Source: a virus. Taken from it: 64,000 bases of DNA. The notes below the pieces were generated by a model that saw only the letters and a program-made list of their open reading frames with translations, was not told where the DNA came from and made no database searches. Below, one piece after another: positions 53,160 through 60,734 of this stretch. Both the position numbers and the translations under genes were made by a program. The first letter of the stretch is position 1, and each line of letters begins with the position of its first letter. The stretch is taken from positions 42,889-106,888 of IMG/VR virus record IMGVR_UViG_3300032093_000037. The stretch is one strand, 5' to 3'.

Positions 53160-54383
53160 ATGAATAAAAAATTTTTACCCTGGTTTTTATTGTTTTGTGC
53201 TTTAGGATTGTCAGGGACTGCCGCTTATTATAGTGTTATAGGTTTATCAATAATTTTCTCAGCTGTTGCAATTCCTGTTATTATAATGGGATCGTTTTTA
53301 GAAATATCTAAACTTGCAATTGCAACCTATCTACACGACAAATGGAAAGAAACTTACGGAGTTTTGAAGATCTATCTTACAATGGCCCTTGTAGTTCTTT
53401 CAATTCTAACTTCTGTTGGTATCTACGGGTTACTTTCAACAGGATTCCAAAAAAATATTGCGGGTCTTGAAATTAACAATAAAGTAATTGAAAATATTGA
53501 AGTTAAAAAAACTCGATTCGAAGAAATCAAAACTGACTATCAAAAAGAGAAAAGTGTTTTGGACAAAGATATCACCAATTTAAGAAACGCCCTCTCAACT
53601 AACACAACTACCCAATCAATAGATAGAACGACGGGACAGGTCATTACAAGAGCAAATGGAGGTAATAGAAAGGCTTTTGAGACTCAGTTAAAAGTTGCTC
53701 AAGAGAATAGAGATGGAATATCAAAGAAAATTGAATCCCTTAATGATAGTATTACTAGATTAGATTTAGAAATATTAGATCTTGCTTCCACAGAAATTGA
53801 ATCAGGTGAGTTAGGTGCAATCAAGTATTTAAGTGAGATTACAGGTTGGGATGTTAAAAAAACTGCTAACTTTTTTATTCTAACTCTGATATTTGTGTTT
53901 GATCCTTTAGCAATTGCTTTAGTTATTTCTACAAACCAAGCATTTAAAATTTATAGAAGAAAAGATGAGGAAGAAGATAAAGTTGAAGATGAGTATCCTT
54001 TTTATGATGAGGTAGAAATACCTGAAAGTTATTTTGCAAATCATACCCCCCAAGTCACCCCCCAAGTCACCCCCCAAGTCGAACCTGAAATTGTTGAAAG
54101 AATTGTTGAAGTTCCTGTTGAAATTATTAAGGAAGTTGAAAAAATTGTTGAGGTTCCTGTGGAAGTTGTAAGAGAGGTTCCTGTTGATAGATTGGTTGAG
54201 GTTGTAAGAGAAGTTCCTGTTGAAGTGGTAAAAGAAATTGAGGTTCCTGTCGAGGTCCCCTTCAAATATTACGTAAACGATAATGGTCAAATATTTGATG
54301 ATCAGGGAAATGAAGTTGAAGAAAGATTGTTTAATAAAAAGTTAGAAGAGATTGAGAAGAGGGTTTTAAAATATCAAAAATAA
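53160..54383 (+). CDS. Membrane protein with coiled coil and EVPV-type repeats
   Basis: The 407-residue protein has three hydrophobic segments near the N-terminus (about residues 5-27, 30-50 and 70-93), a long charged helical loop (about 100-215), another membrane segment (about 232-258, FFILTLIFVFDPLAIALVIS), and a cytoplasmic-type tail. The tail carries three PQVT units, then repeats of the form EVPVEIIKEVEKIVEVPVEV (about 310-370), the same type as in the 47790-48509 protein. It opens the lysis region, 4 bases before the amidase gene. A holin or lysis-control role is possible, but size and topology are not those of a classic holin. Confidence 0.65.
   Translation: MNKKFLPWFLLFCALGLSGTAAYYSVIGLSIIFSAVAIPVIIMGSFLEISKLAIATYLHDKWKETYGVLKIYLTMALVVLSILTSVGIYGLLSTGFQKNIAGLEINNKVIENIEVKKTRFEEIKTDYQKEKSVLDKDITNLRNALSTNTTTQSIDRTTGQVITRANGGNRKAFETQLKVAQENRDGISKKIESLNDSITRLDLEILDLASTEIESGELGAIKYLSEITGWDVKKTANFFILTLIFVFDPLAIALVISTNQAFKIYRRKDEEEDKVEDEYPFYDEVEIPESYFANHTPQVTPQVTPQVEPEIVERIVEVPVEIIKEVEKIVEVPVEVVREVPVDRLVEVVREVPVEVVKEIEVPVEVPFKYYVNDNGQIFDDQGNEVEERLFNKKLEEIEKRVLKYQK
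54045..54080 (+). repeat. Three perfect 12-base tandem units
   Basis: ACCCCCCAAGTC is repeated three times without change (54045-54056, 54057-54068, 54069-54080), encoding repeated T-P-Q-V. The C-runs are unusual in this AT-rich genome and could be slippage-prone. Confidence 0.93.
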
Positions 54384-54386
54384 TAT

Positions 54387-54980
54387 ATGGAAATAATTGA
54401 AAATTTAATCCAAACAAACTTTAAAAAAGAAGACAAAAAAAATCAAATAGTTCTTTGTCACACATCAAGAACACTTTTTGATTATATGGTCTCAATAAAA
54501 TTTAGATTTGGTGGAAAACCTATCAGATTACCTCATTACATTATTAGTAGAGACGGTAGGATTTTGCAGTTATTAGATGAAGAATTAAATGGTTATTTTA
54601 CTAATAATGATCGAATAAATTCCAAATCAATTGTGGTTTGTTTGGAAAACTTAGGATGGTTAGAAAAAGAACCTTTAAAACACCATCACATTAATTGGAT
54701 TGGTAATATTTATAAAGAGAAAGTTTTTGATCGTAAGTGGAGAGATTATTTTTTTTGGCACCCATACACCGACATACAAGTTGAAAAAACTGCAGAGTTG
54801 TGTTTAGAGTTGACAAAAAAACATAAAATTGAAAAAAACTTTATTGGACACAACACAAAGGTAAAAGGTGTTGAGTCTTTTATGGGTATCATTACGAGAT
54901 CAAACTTTGATGAATTTGCAACGGATCTAAGTCCGGCATTTGATTTTGAAAAATTTAATAAATTGTTGAATGATGAGTAA
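54387..54980 (+). CDS. N-acetylmuramoyl-L-alanine amidase, probable endolysin
   Basis: The 197-residue protein fits the zinc amidase (Amidase_2/PGRP) fold: H25 (IVLCHTSRT), central strand ISRDGRILQLLDE, SIVVCLENLGWL, then H155 (FIGHNTKVKG) and the end block DLSPAFDFEKF with D180 in the place of the D of the usual D-P-G-P-A-F-D motif. H25, H155 and D180 would be the zinc ligands. An insertion of about 15 residues separates H155 from D180 in comparison with AmpD-like enzymes. No signal peptide, so export would need a holin. It lies in a coupled group with two spanin-like genes. Confidence 0.82.
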   Translation: MEIIENLIQTNFKKEDKKNQIVLCHTSRTLFDYMVSIKFRFGGKPIRLPHYIISRDGRILQLLDEELNGYFTNNDRINSKSIVVCLENLGWLEKEPLKHHHINWIGNIYKEKVFDRKWRDYFFWHPYTDIQVEKTAELCLELTKKHKIEKNFIGHNTKVKGVESFMGIITRSNFDEFATDLSPAFDFEKFNKLLNDE

Positions 54981-55563
54981 CTACGATGAAATAAAAAATT
55001 TGATTAGAGCATCAAGAAATGCCTTTAATACAAATTTAAATGAAGATGCCCAACGTATTAAAAAACAGTATGGGTTATTAACAGAACAACCTGTTGAGAA
55101 GGAAGAAGAAGTTGTTAAAGATGAAAACCAATCTTTCCAAAAAGAAAAAAAGGATTCTGATGAAATCGGAACTCAAAGAGATAAACAAAAGGCTTTTAGA
55201 ATATTGGCCAATATTATCGTTCTTCATGGAAAAACTAAGGCCGATCTACAATTGACTACAGATGAAAAAAACGCATTTACCTCAAGTGTTGATGAGTTTA
55301 GAACTGATGTTGCCGAATTAGTTGAATTTGGCAGACTTAATGTTTTCCCAAGTAACGTTGAATGGTCGGGTAAAATTTTAGAAAATGATATTGAATTTTT
55401 CTATACAATAAACGAACCAAATGGTATCTACATTAATGGTCAAATGATAAAAATAGATCAAGATTATTTGGAAACAATTAATAAGTTACAAGCTTATTAT
55501 GAGAAATTTAAAAATAAATGGAGTAAAATTGTCGCAACAAGACAAGAAGATGTTGAAAAATGA
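54970..55563 (+). CDS. Hypothetical protein in lysis/virion cluster
   Basis: The 197-residue protein overlaps the amidase gene by 11 bases (two adjacent ATGs at 54970 and 54973 are possible starts) and the next gene by 4. Residues 1-75 are charged and disordered-looking (LLTEQPVEKEEEVVKDENQS). The rest is a compact alpha/beta domain with a C-terminal helix (ETINKLQAYYEKFKNKW). No known motif. It may be a virion or scaffold component more than a lysis protein. Confidence 0.6.
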   Translation: MMSNYDEIKNLIRASRNAFNTNLNEDAQRIKKQYGLLTEQPVEKEEEVVKDENQSFQKEKKDSDEIGTQRDKQKAFRILANIIVLHGKTKADLQLTTDEKNAFTSSVDEFRTDVAELVEFGRLNVFPSNVEWSGKILENDIEFFYTINEPNGIYINGQMIKIDQDYLETINKLQAYYEKFKNKWSKIVATRQEDVEK

Positions 55564-55913
55564 AAGAGTTCTTAATTAAAAATTGGAAAAATATTGTTCT
55601 TGGTTTATTGGGGGTGATTTTTGTTTATTTGTTGGTTCGAGTTTTTACACCAACTCCTGATATGTCAGAACTTAACAAATATAAGTTAGAACAAATAGAC
55701 AAACACATCAACGAGATGAAAAACCTCCAAAAAAGTTTGAGTGACTCAATACAATCTTACCAACACAAAATTGATGAGATTGACGATAAAATTTCACATA
55801 TAAAAATTGAGAAAAAAGAGGTAAATAATTTTTACACTCAAAAAAGAGAAGAGATAAAAAACGCAGACAAGAAACAAATTGATAGTCTGTTAAGAAGTAG
55901 ATATAATTTTTAA
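55560..55913 (+). CDS. Inner-membrane coiled-coil protein, i-spanin-like
   Basis: The 117-residue product has one N-terminal membrane helix (NIVLGLLGVIFVYLLVRVF, residues 11-29), then a coiled coil (38-105) and a short basic/aromatic end (LLRSRYNF). One membrane anchor followed by a periplasmic coiled coil is the layout of inner-membrane spanins (Rz type). It is three genes after the amidase-start and one base before a signal-peptide protein, so the pair may connect the two membranes during lysis. Assignment rests on topology and context only. Confidence 0.6.
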   Translation: MKEFLIKNWKNIVLGLLGVIFVYLLVRVFTPTPDMSELNKYKLEQIDKHINEMKNLQKSLSDSIQSYQHKIDEIDDKISHIKIEKKEVNNFYTQKREEIKNADKKQIDSLLRSRYNF

Positions 55914-55914
55914 C

Positions 55915-56331
55915 ATGAAAAAACTAATATTTTTAATTTCATTTGTGTTTGTTAGTTTCATATCCGAAGCACAAGTAAAAAAACCTGTCGACACAACCCA
56001 AATGTGTATTCCTTACGATGTAGCACAAAAAATGTTATTAGAACTTAATGATTACGACAGATTGAAAGAATTATCAAAACTAGATAAAAAAGAAATCACC
56101 GAACTTAATAATAAAATAAATCTTTTAGAAAAAACAAATAATACTTGGCAAGTTAAAGATTCTTTAAGTGGTCAGATAATTTTACAAACAGAAGAAAAGG
56201 TAAAAATTTATAAAGAAGAAAATGAGAATTTAAACAAAGAATTGAAGAGACTTAAAACAAAAAATACACTATTTAATATTATATCAGGAGCTATTATTGC
56301 TCCATTAACATATATCGCAGTTTTTAAATAA
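55915..56331 (+). CDS. Exported coiled-coil protein, possible outer spanin partner
   Basis: The 138-residue protein begins with a signal peptide (MKKLIFLISFVFVSFISEAQ). Cleavage before Q is typical of Bacteroidota exported proteins. A coiled-coil region follows (about 45-115), and the C-terminus is again hydrophobic (NIISGAIIAPLTYIAVF), which would anchor it in a membrane. There is no lipobox cysteine at the cleavage site, so it is not a standard lipoprotein o-spanin; the C-terminal anchor makes a unimolecular or paired spanin possible. It overlaps the next gene by one base. Confidence 0.55.
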   Translation: MKKLIFLISFVFVSFISEAQVKKPVDTTQMCIPYDVAQKMLLELNDYDRLKELSKLDKKEITELNNKINLLEKTNNTWQVKDSLSGQIILQTEEKVKIYKEENENLNKELKRLKTKNTLFNIISGAIIAPLTYIAVFK

Positions 56332-56576
56332 TGGCCCTTACATCCTCAGATAAAAAAGAAATTGAAGTAATGATTAGAAAAGAGATCAAAGATTTCTTCA
56401 ATTCTAACACTGCTAAACAATTTGAGGATAAGTTGATTGATAAAATCTCCAAAGAAATGCAAAAAGGAGGTCTTAAAAAAGACGTTAAAGAAATCGTCAT
56501 AAAATCATTCCAAGAATACTTTCAGACCATGTATCAGCAAAGATATTATTGGGAGTCAAAATTTAGAAGTGTGTGA
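56331..56576 (+). CDS. Small helical protein
   Basis: The 81-residue protein is all-helical and charged (SDKKEIEVMIRKEIKDFFN start, FQEYFQTMYQQRYYWESKF end). It overlaps neighbours on both sides (one base upstream; ATGATG at the downstream end). The conserved-looking C-terminal aromatic cluster suggests an interaction surface. Role unknown; a virion-assembly protein is likely from the neighbour at 56573. Confidence 0.6.
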   Translation: MALTSSDKKEIEVMIRKEIKDFFNSNTAKQFEDKLIDKISKEMQKGGLKKDVKEIVIKSFQEYFQTMYQQRYYWESKFRSV

Positions 56577-57346
56577 TGGAAGATATTTTTAACAAAATAA
56601 AGGAAAAGGTTAGTTATGGATTGGCAGATAATGCTGATGCAAAATATGATACATTGAAAGCATTAAACAAAGCTTCATCAGAATTATCTGAAGAAAAACA
56701 TTTTACCGATTTTTTGAAAGATAAAGAAGACTTGATGAAAGTTTATTTGTTGGTTAAAAACAAAAAATTGTCAAACAATCAAATAAAGAAAAAAATAAAA
56801 GAATATTTGAAAGATCCTGAGGAAATAACAAAATTCCTTGAATCGGTTTTAAATTCCAACAAGTCAAAAAAGAAAGAAGAATCTAAAGAGGCGATGGGAG
56901 CGGCATCCGCTGGTGGATACTCAATGCCATTATTCTCAACGACTAAAGGTGATATAGTTAAAGGTGTTAAGACTGTCAGAGAACAAGCCGAATATGACTT
57001 AAGTATTGAGGATGGTGATGGAGAAGTAACGAAAGCCGAAACAAAAGAAGCAACAAGTGTATCATCAAGTGGACAATATAATCAACCCTCAATTTGGGCA
57101 AAATCCATGAAGAAAAAAGATTTCAGAGGATATTCTAAGTCACAAATTCCTGGAGGAAAGTTTGTCCAAGTTAAGAAAAAATGTAAAAAATTCCCTTATT
57201 GTAATCAGGGGGATATAAAGGCATTGAAAATATTCGAAAACGAATCAGTGCAGAACGCAATAGACAGTGTCTCGAGTAGCTACGGGATTGATAAAAACTA
57301 TATTTCAGAAATTGTCTTTCAGGAAATCAGACAAAGACAAAAGTAA
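56573..57346 (+). CDS. Virion-type protein with repeated S-x-G-x-Y motif
   Basis: In the 257-residue product, two related motifs occur: KEAMGAASAGGYSMPLFS (about residues 104-121) and KEATSVSSSGQYNQPSIW (about 157-174). They share E-A/M-x-x-x-S-x-G-x-Y-x-x-P. A basic segment GGKFVQVKKKCKKFPYCNQG follows. The N-terminal ~95 residues are helical. The short Ser/Gly motifs resemble processing or anchoring sites in virion proteins, but no protease gene is seen nearby. Operon with the small helical gene upstream; a head or tail assembly role is inferred. Confidence 0.6.
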   Translation: MMEDIFNKIKEKVSYGLADNADAKYDTLKALNKASSELSEEKHFTDFLKDKEDLMKVYLLVKNKKLSNNQIKKKIKEYLKDPEEITKFLESVLNSNKSKKKEESKEAMGAASAGGYSMPLFSTTKGDIVKGVKTVREQAEYDLSIEDGDGEVTKAETKEATSVSSSGQYNQPSIWAKSMKKKDFRGYSKSQIPGGKFVQVKKKCKKFPYCNQGDIKALKIFENESVQNAIDSVSSSYGIDKNYISEIVFQEIRQRQK

Positions 57347-57349
57347 AGA

Positions 57350-57357
57350 TATTTATA
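57350..57357 (+). promoter_or_regulatory. TATTTATA late-promoter-like motif
   Basis: TATTTATA lies 13 bases before the ATG at 57371, in the 24-base gap following the previous stop. Confidence 0.45.
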
Positions 57358-57370
57358 AAGAAAAATAATT

Positions 57371-58930
57371 ATGAACACAAGACAATATATTAACTCAAGA
57401 TTTGAAAAAATTATATCAGAAAACATTAATGAGAAAGCAGATGCTATCTTACAAAGATTGAATTATGATGAGGAGGCACCATTCAATCCTGCTGGTAAAT
57501 CATTTGACTATGTACAAGAAGGTATGAAAGAAACTTGTGAACAATGTGGGTCTGAAATGAATGAAGGTGAATGTTCAGAATGTGGTTACCAAAATGAAGA
57601 GATTATGGAACTTGGCGGCATGGATGACGGACACCCGAAATATGGAAAGATGAATTTTTCAAAACTTTCAAGAAAAGAAATTGAAAAAATTATGAAAGAT
57701 ATGGACAATATGGAAGATGACGATGAAGAAGAATTCGTAGATTATGATGATATAGATTATGGTGATATGGATGATGATGAAGAAGAATATTATCCTGAAC
57801 TGAGAATACCTCATGACATGCCATCATACAAAACTAAATATAGACATAGTGATGATGAAGACGATGAATGGGAAGAAGTAGATTTAGACACAGAAACTGA
57901 TTGGGATCAATTAGAAGAAGATGAATGTACTGAGTGTGGTGATATGTATGAAATTGAACTTGATGAAAAATTATATGGAAACCAAACAAAACTTGACAAA
58001 AACAAAAACGGTAGAATAGATAGAGAGGATTTCAAAATGTTAAGAAAACAACAAGATGAGGAAGAAACTCTTTACGAAGTTGAATTTGAAAAAGATGAGT
58101 TTAAAGAAGAAAGTAAACCTGACTTTTTAGATTTAGACAAAGATGGTAATAAAAAAGAATCTATGAAGTCTGCAGCTAAAAGTAAAAAAATGAAAGGAAA
58201 GGTTACTGAGTCTTTAATTTTTACTGAAAATGAGTTGATTTCACTTATTGAAAAAACAGTAAATGAAGAAAAAAAATTCAAAATGAGCGAGCCTAAAGGT
58301 TATCAAGAGTACGAAAAAGCACACAGAAAAGATAAGAAAGAAAATGAAGATTATTTAAAGATGGTTGCTAAAAAAATGACTGATTACTTGAAAGGTATGT
58401 CTGACAAAGAGTCTAAATACGAAATGAAAGAAACACAAAAATTCCCAACTGAAAATGGTGGTAAAAGAAAAAAATATACTCCATCTGAAGCTGTTGATGA
58501 ATACATTGATGCATTCTCTTATCCTGGACAAACTAATTTAGTTTATGATGAGATCAAACCTAATGATGAAAGAATTGAAAAATATCTGAAAGGTGACAGT
58601 ACTACAGGAAATGCACAAGTTGATAAAGACGGAAAGGCTTTAGGTAATGTTGTACCAAGTGAAGTTGGTGAGAAATTCTTCAAAAACTATAAAGATAATC
58701 TTTATGGTCAAGAACAACAACAGGCTTCTTATAAGAGACAAACCCAACCTGTTGATCAGGCTGGTGAGGTAACTGAAAGAGGTTCTTTAAAATCTAAGAA
58801 AGGTAAAAAAACCGCACAAAGTGTTTTGAATAAAGTTGAGGAATCTGTTAATCAAAAAGAAAAACAAAAATTAACAGAAGAATTCCAAAGAATTCAAAAT
58901 CTAATGGGCTATAACCAAAAGACTCAATAA
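57371..58930 (+). CDS. Acidic protein with zinc ribbon and EF-hand-like loops
   Basis: The 519-residue protein contains a zinc-ribbon-like segment CEQCGSEMNEGECSECG (about residues 57-73), an Asp/Glu-rich region (110-190), another C-x2-C (CTECG), and an EF-hand-type loop LDKNKNGRIDREDF (about 209-222). Further on is LDLDKDGNKKESM (about 255-267), a second partial calcium loop. The C-terminal ~250 residues are basic and helical, ending LMGYNQKTQ. Highly acidic/basic, disordered design suits an internal scaffold or DNA-associated virion protein. Calcium binding is predicted from the first loop only, in which all acidic positions are in place. Confidence 0.68.
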   Translation: MNTRQYINSRFEKIISENINEKADAILQRLNYDEEAPFNPAGKSFDYVQEGMKETCEQCGSEMNEGECSECGYQNEEIMELGGMDDGHPKYGKMNFSKLSRKEIEKIMKDMDNMEDDDEEEFVDYDDIDYGDMDDDEEEYYPELRIPHDMPSYKTKYRHSDDEDDEWEEVDLDTETDWDQLEEDECTECGDMYEIELDEKLYGNQTKLDKNKNGRIDREDFKMLRKQQDEEETLYEVEFEKDEFKEESKPDFLDLDKDGNKKESMKSAAKSKKMKGKVTESLIFTENELISLIEKTVNEEKKFKMSEPKGYQEYEKAHRKDKKENEDYLKMVAKKMTDYLKGMSDKESKYEMKETQKFPTENGGKRKKYTPSEAVDEYIDAFSYPGQTNLVYDEIKPNDERIEKYLKGDSTTGNAQVDKDGKALGNVVPSEVGEKFFKNYKDNLYGQEQQQASYKRQTQPVDQAGEVTERGSLKSKKGKKTAQSVLNKVEESVNQKEKQKLTEEFQRIQNLMGYNQKTQ

Positions 58931-58963
58931 TTTACATTACTTAGTCTTATCCTATAATTTTTT

Positions 58964-58980
58964 CATAGTTTTTTACTATG
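58964..58980 (+). other. Hairpin that sequesters a start codon
   Basis: CATAGT (58964-58969) pairs with ACTATG (58975-58980) across five T residues. The right arm contains the ATG at 58978. It could reduce translation of that gene when formed, but six mostly A-T pairs make it weak. Confidence 0.4.
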
Positions 58981-59445
58981 GATAATTTTCTAAATTACAT
59001 TACAAAAAATCTTGACCCTGAAGAGGTGGACATCTGGTTCAGGGTCAATAATATAATTCCTGAAAAAATGGAATTGTATTATGACCTGTCTTATAGTCTA
59101 TTCTTGTTAATCAAAAATACATATCTTGGAGATGAATCTGATAATGGTGAAACCACAGTAAAGATGAATGACACCGACAACAAAAAACACTTCAACTGGT
59201 GTTGGAAAAAAATCATAGATAACTTTGAAAGAGAAAGTATTTCATTTGACATGGAAGGAGATCACTACGAGTATTTTTTTACACTATTCAATGAGATATA
59301 TTACAGACAAAGCAAAGAAGCAATTAGAAATTCAATAGATGTATTTTTCAATGATCTTTTCAATAGAGAAAAGGCATTCACACAAGTCGATCTTGATTTA
59401 ATCTTTAATATATACAAAACACTAGATAAAAATCTTAAGGTTTAA
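58978..59445 (+). CDS. Hypothetical protein
   Basis: The 155-residue protein is acidic, helical and aromatic-rich, with FNWCWKKIIDNFERE in the middle and HYEYFFTLFNEIYYRQSK near residue 105. There is no signal, membrane segment or known motif. It stands alone, with 47 bases upstream and 63 downstream. Its start codon lies in a small hairpin. I do not recognise the family. Confidence 0.65.
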   Translation: MDNFLNYITKNLDPEEVDIWFRVNNIIPEKMELYYDLSYSLFLLIKNTYLGDESDNGETTVKMNDTDNKKHFNWCWKKIIDNFERESISFDMEGDHYEYFFTLFNEIYYRQSKEAIRNSIDVFFNDLFNREKAFTQVDLDLIFNIYKTLDKNLKV

Positions 59446-59508
59446 ACTTTACAATAGTTTATTTAGAACCTAATTTATGTGTAATAAACAATAATTTTTT
59501 AATTTCAA

Positions 59509-59679
59509 ATGGAAACTTTAGAAAAAATTAAAGAGCTTACTGAGCAACTAAGTGTTGACGTTAACAAATTCTTTAGCGGAAACAAAAGTGCTGGTACAAG
59601 AGCTAGAAAAACCTCACAAGATTTAAAGGCACTTTTACAACAATTAAGAGGTGAAATTTTAGAGGAGAAAAAAAAGTAA
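59509..59679 (+). CDS. Hc1-like small histone-type DNA-binding protein
   Basis: The 56-residue protein matches the pattern of the short histone H1-like Hc1 proteins widespread in Bacteroidota. These carry a helix, then F-[FY]-x-x-G-N-K-[SA]-A-G-T-R-A-R-K, then a Q-D-L-K-x-L helix and a Lys-rich end. Here VNKFFSGNKSAGTRARKTSQ (residues 18-37) is the core, and EEKKK ends the protein. It probably binds DNA and may compact the phage genome, reshape the host nucleoid or alter transcription. It is preceded by a 63-base gap and followed one base later by a small membrane-protein gene. Confidence 0.8.
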   Translation: METLEKIKELTEQLSVDVNKFFSGNKSAGTRARKTSQDLKALLQQLRGEILEEKKK

Positions 59680-59680
59680 T

Positions 59681-59875
59681 ATGAGGGAATTGGATATTTT
59701 GTGTCTTTTTATTTTTGTATTATCAATAATATTTGTTACTAATCAAATATTTAAGATTTCTGCTGAAATATTAAGTGAAAATCCTCAGAAGATAATTTAT
59801 CGAGGATTTGAAAAAATATCCAATTACTTCTTTGTATCCTACTTAATAACTTATATTTTAATCAAATTTTTTTAA
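59681..59875 (+). CDS. Small membrane protein
   Basis: The 64-residue product has two hydrophobic segments (ILCLFIFVLSIIFVTNQIF and YFFVSYLITYILIKFF) joined by a short charged loop. It begins one base after the Hc1-like gene. Two membrane helices and small size would fit a holin or antiholin, yet it lies about 4.7 kb from the amidase. No specific motif. Confidence 0.6.
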   Translation: MRELDILCLFIFVLSIIFVTNQIFKISAEILSENPQKIIYRGFEKISNYFFVSYLITYILIKFF

Positions 59876-59879
59876 AAAA

Positions 59880-60308
59880 ATGTATAACGAATTAAAAGAC
59901 ATATTTCAATTTTTAGTGTCAGTTAGAAAATTGAAAACATACTTGACAATAGATATTGAATTTCCTGCTAATTGGAAAATACCTAAAAAATATGTGATAG
60001 AAGATAAGATTGTTGAGAACGAAAAATTAAATGATAATTTTAGATTTTTTTCATTTGTTACTGAATTTAACGAAGTAGAAATGAACCAAACAGTTTCTAA
60101 TATAAAGAAAATAATTTCTTACAATAAAGAAATCGAAATGAAAGAGAAATTGTTGAAACAAAAAATAGACGAATTAAAACGAATTTTTGAAAAAGAAAAC
60201 TTAGACAATTTACAGTCATTAAAATTTGATATTTTAGAAGAAAAATTAGATGATGGAGAAGAAATCGTTGACACGAGAGGAACAAATGGTGGATTGGTTG
60301 AACAGTGA
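59880..60308 (+). CDS. Hypothetical protein with coiled coil
   Basis: The 142-residue protein has an N-terminal alpha/beta part (FQFLVSVRKLKTYLTIDIEF) and a charged coiled coil (about 75-120). It starts 4 bases after the membrane-protein gene and overlaps the next gene by 59 bases, which is long for this genome but has support from the well-formed downstream product. Function not recognised. Confidence 0.6.
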   Translation: MYNELKDIFQFLVSVRKLKTYLTIDIEFPANWKIPKKYVIEDKIVENEKLNDNFRFFSFVTEFNEVEMNQTVSNIKKIISYNKEIEMKEKLLKQKIDELKRIFEKENLDNLQSLKFDILEEKLDDGEEIVDTRGTNGGLVEQ

Positions 60309-60453
60309 AATTGAAAAAGATAAAATCGAATTAGATAAAGAAAAAAAAGATCTAATAAATTCATTAAAATCAATAAAAAAAGAAGAAGTTTTACCAAAAC
60401 AAGAAAAACTTAGTTTATGGAAGAAAATAAAGAAAGTGTTATTGGGGTCTTAG
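60250..60453 (+). CDS. Small charged helical protein
   Basis: The 67-residue frame (start MMEKKSLTREEQMVDWLN; second ATG at 60253) overlaps both neighbours. Its composition is regular and helical, and it ends LSLWKKIKKVLLGS. The next gene product ends QSWIRKVLSSFKSS, a similar basic amphipathic end, which suggests a common origin or common membrane/partner binding. The long overlaps lower confidence somewhat. Confidence 0.55.
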   Translation: MMEKKSLTREEQMVDWLNSEIEKDKIELDKEKKDLINSLKSIKKEEVLPKQEKLSLWKKIKKVLLGS

Positions 60454-60734
60454 AAAAACTGGCATTAGTCACTGATGGATTGCAAAATATTTTTCCTGAT
60501 GGTAAAGTCATTTGTGTTTATGAATTAAATGACGAGGACTTCAAACAAGTACAAGAAAATTTTCGAAAAATAGATCACTCACACAAAAGATTTTCTATTG
60601 ATATTTCAGGAATTGAACACGTATTTATTCACGAAAATTTTGAAAGATCTGAAATTAAAGAAGAAGTCAAAATAGAAGAACCAAAAAAACAAAGTTGGAT
60701 TAGAAAAGTACTATCTAGTTTTAAAAGTAGTTGA
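60417..60734 (+). CDS. Hypothetical protein with amphipathic C-terminus
   Basis: The 105-residue protein has an alpha/beta domain (KVICVYELNDEDFKQVQENF ... GIEHVFIHENFE) and ends in a basic amphipathic helix (SWIRKVLSSFKSS), similar to the end of the preceding small protein. It overlaps that gene by 37 bases. It is the last gene of this plus-strand unit; its end overlaps the convergent gene by 24 bases, and a terminator follows. Confidence 0.6.
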   Translation: MEENKESVIGVLEKLALVTDGLQNIFPDGKVICVYELNDEDFKQVQENFRKIDHSHKRFSIDISGIEHVFIHENFERSEIKEEVKIEEPKKQSWIRKVLSSFKSS

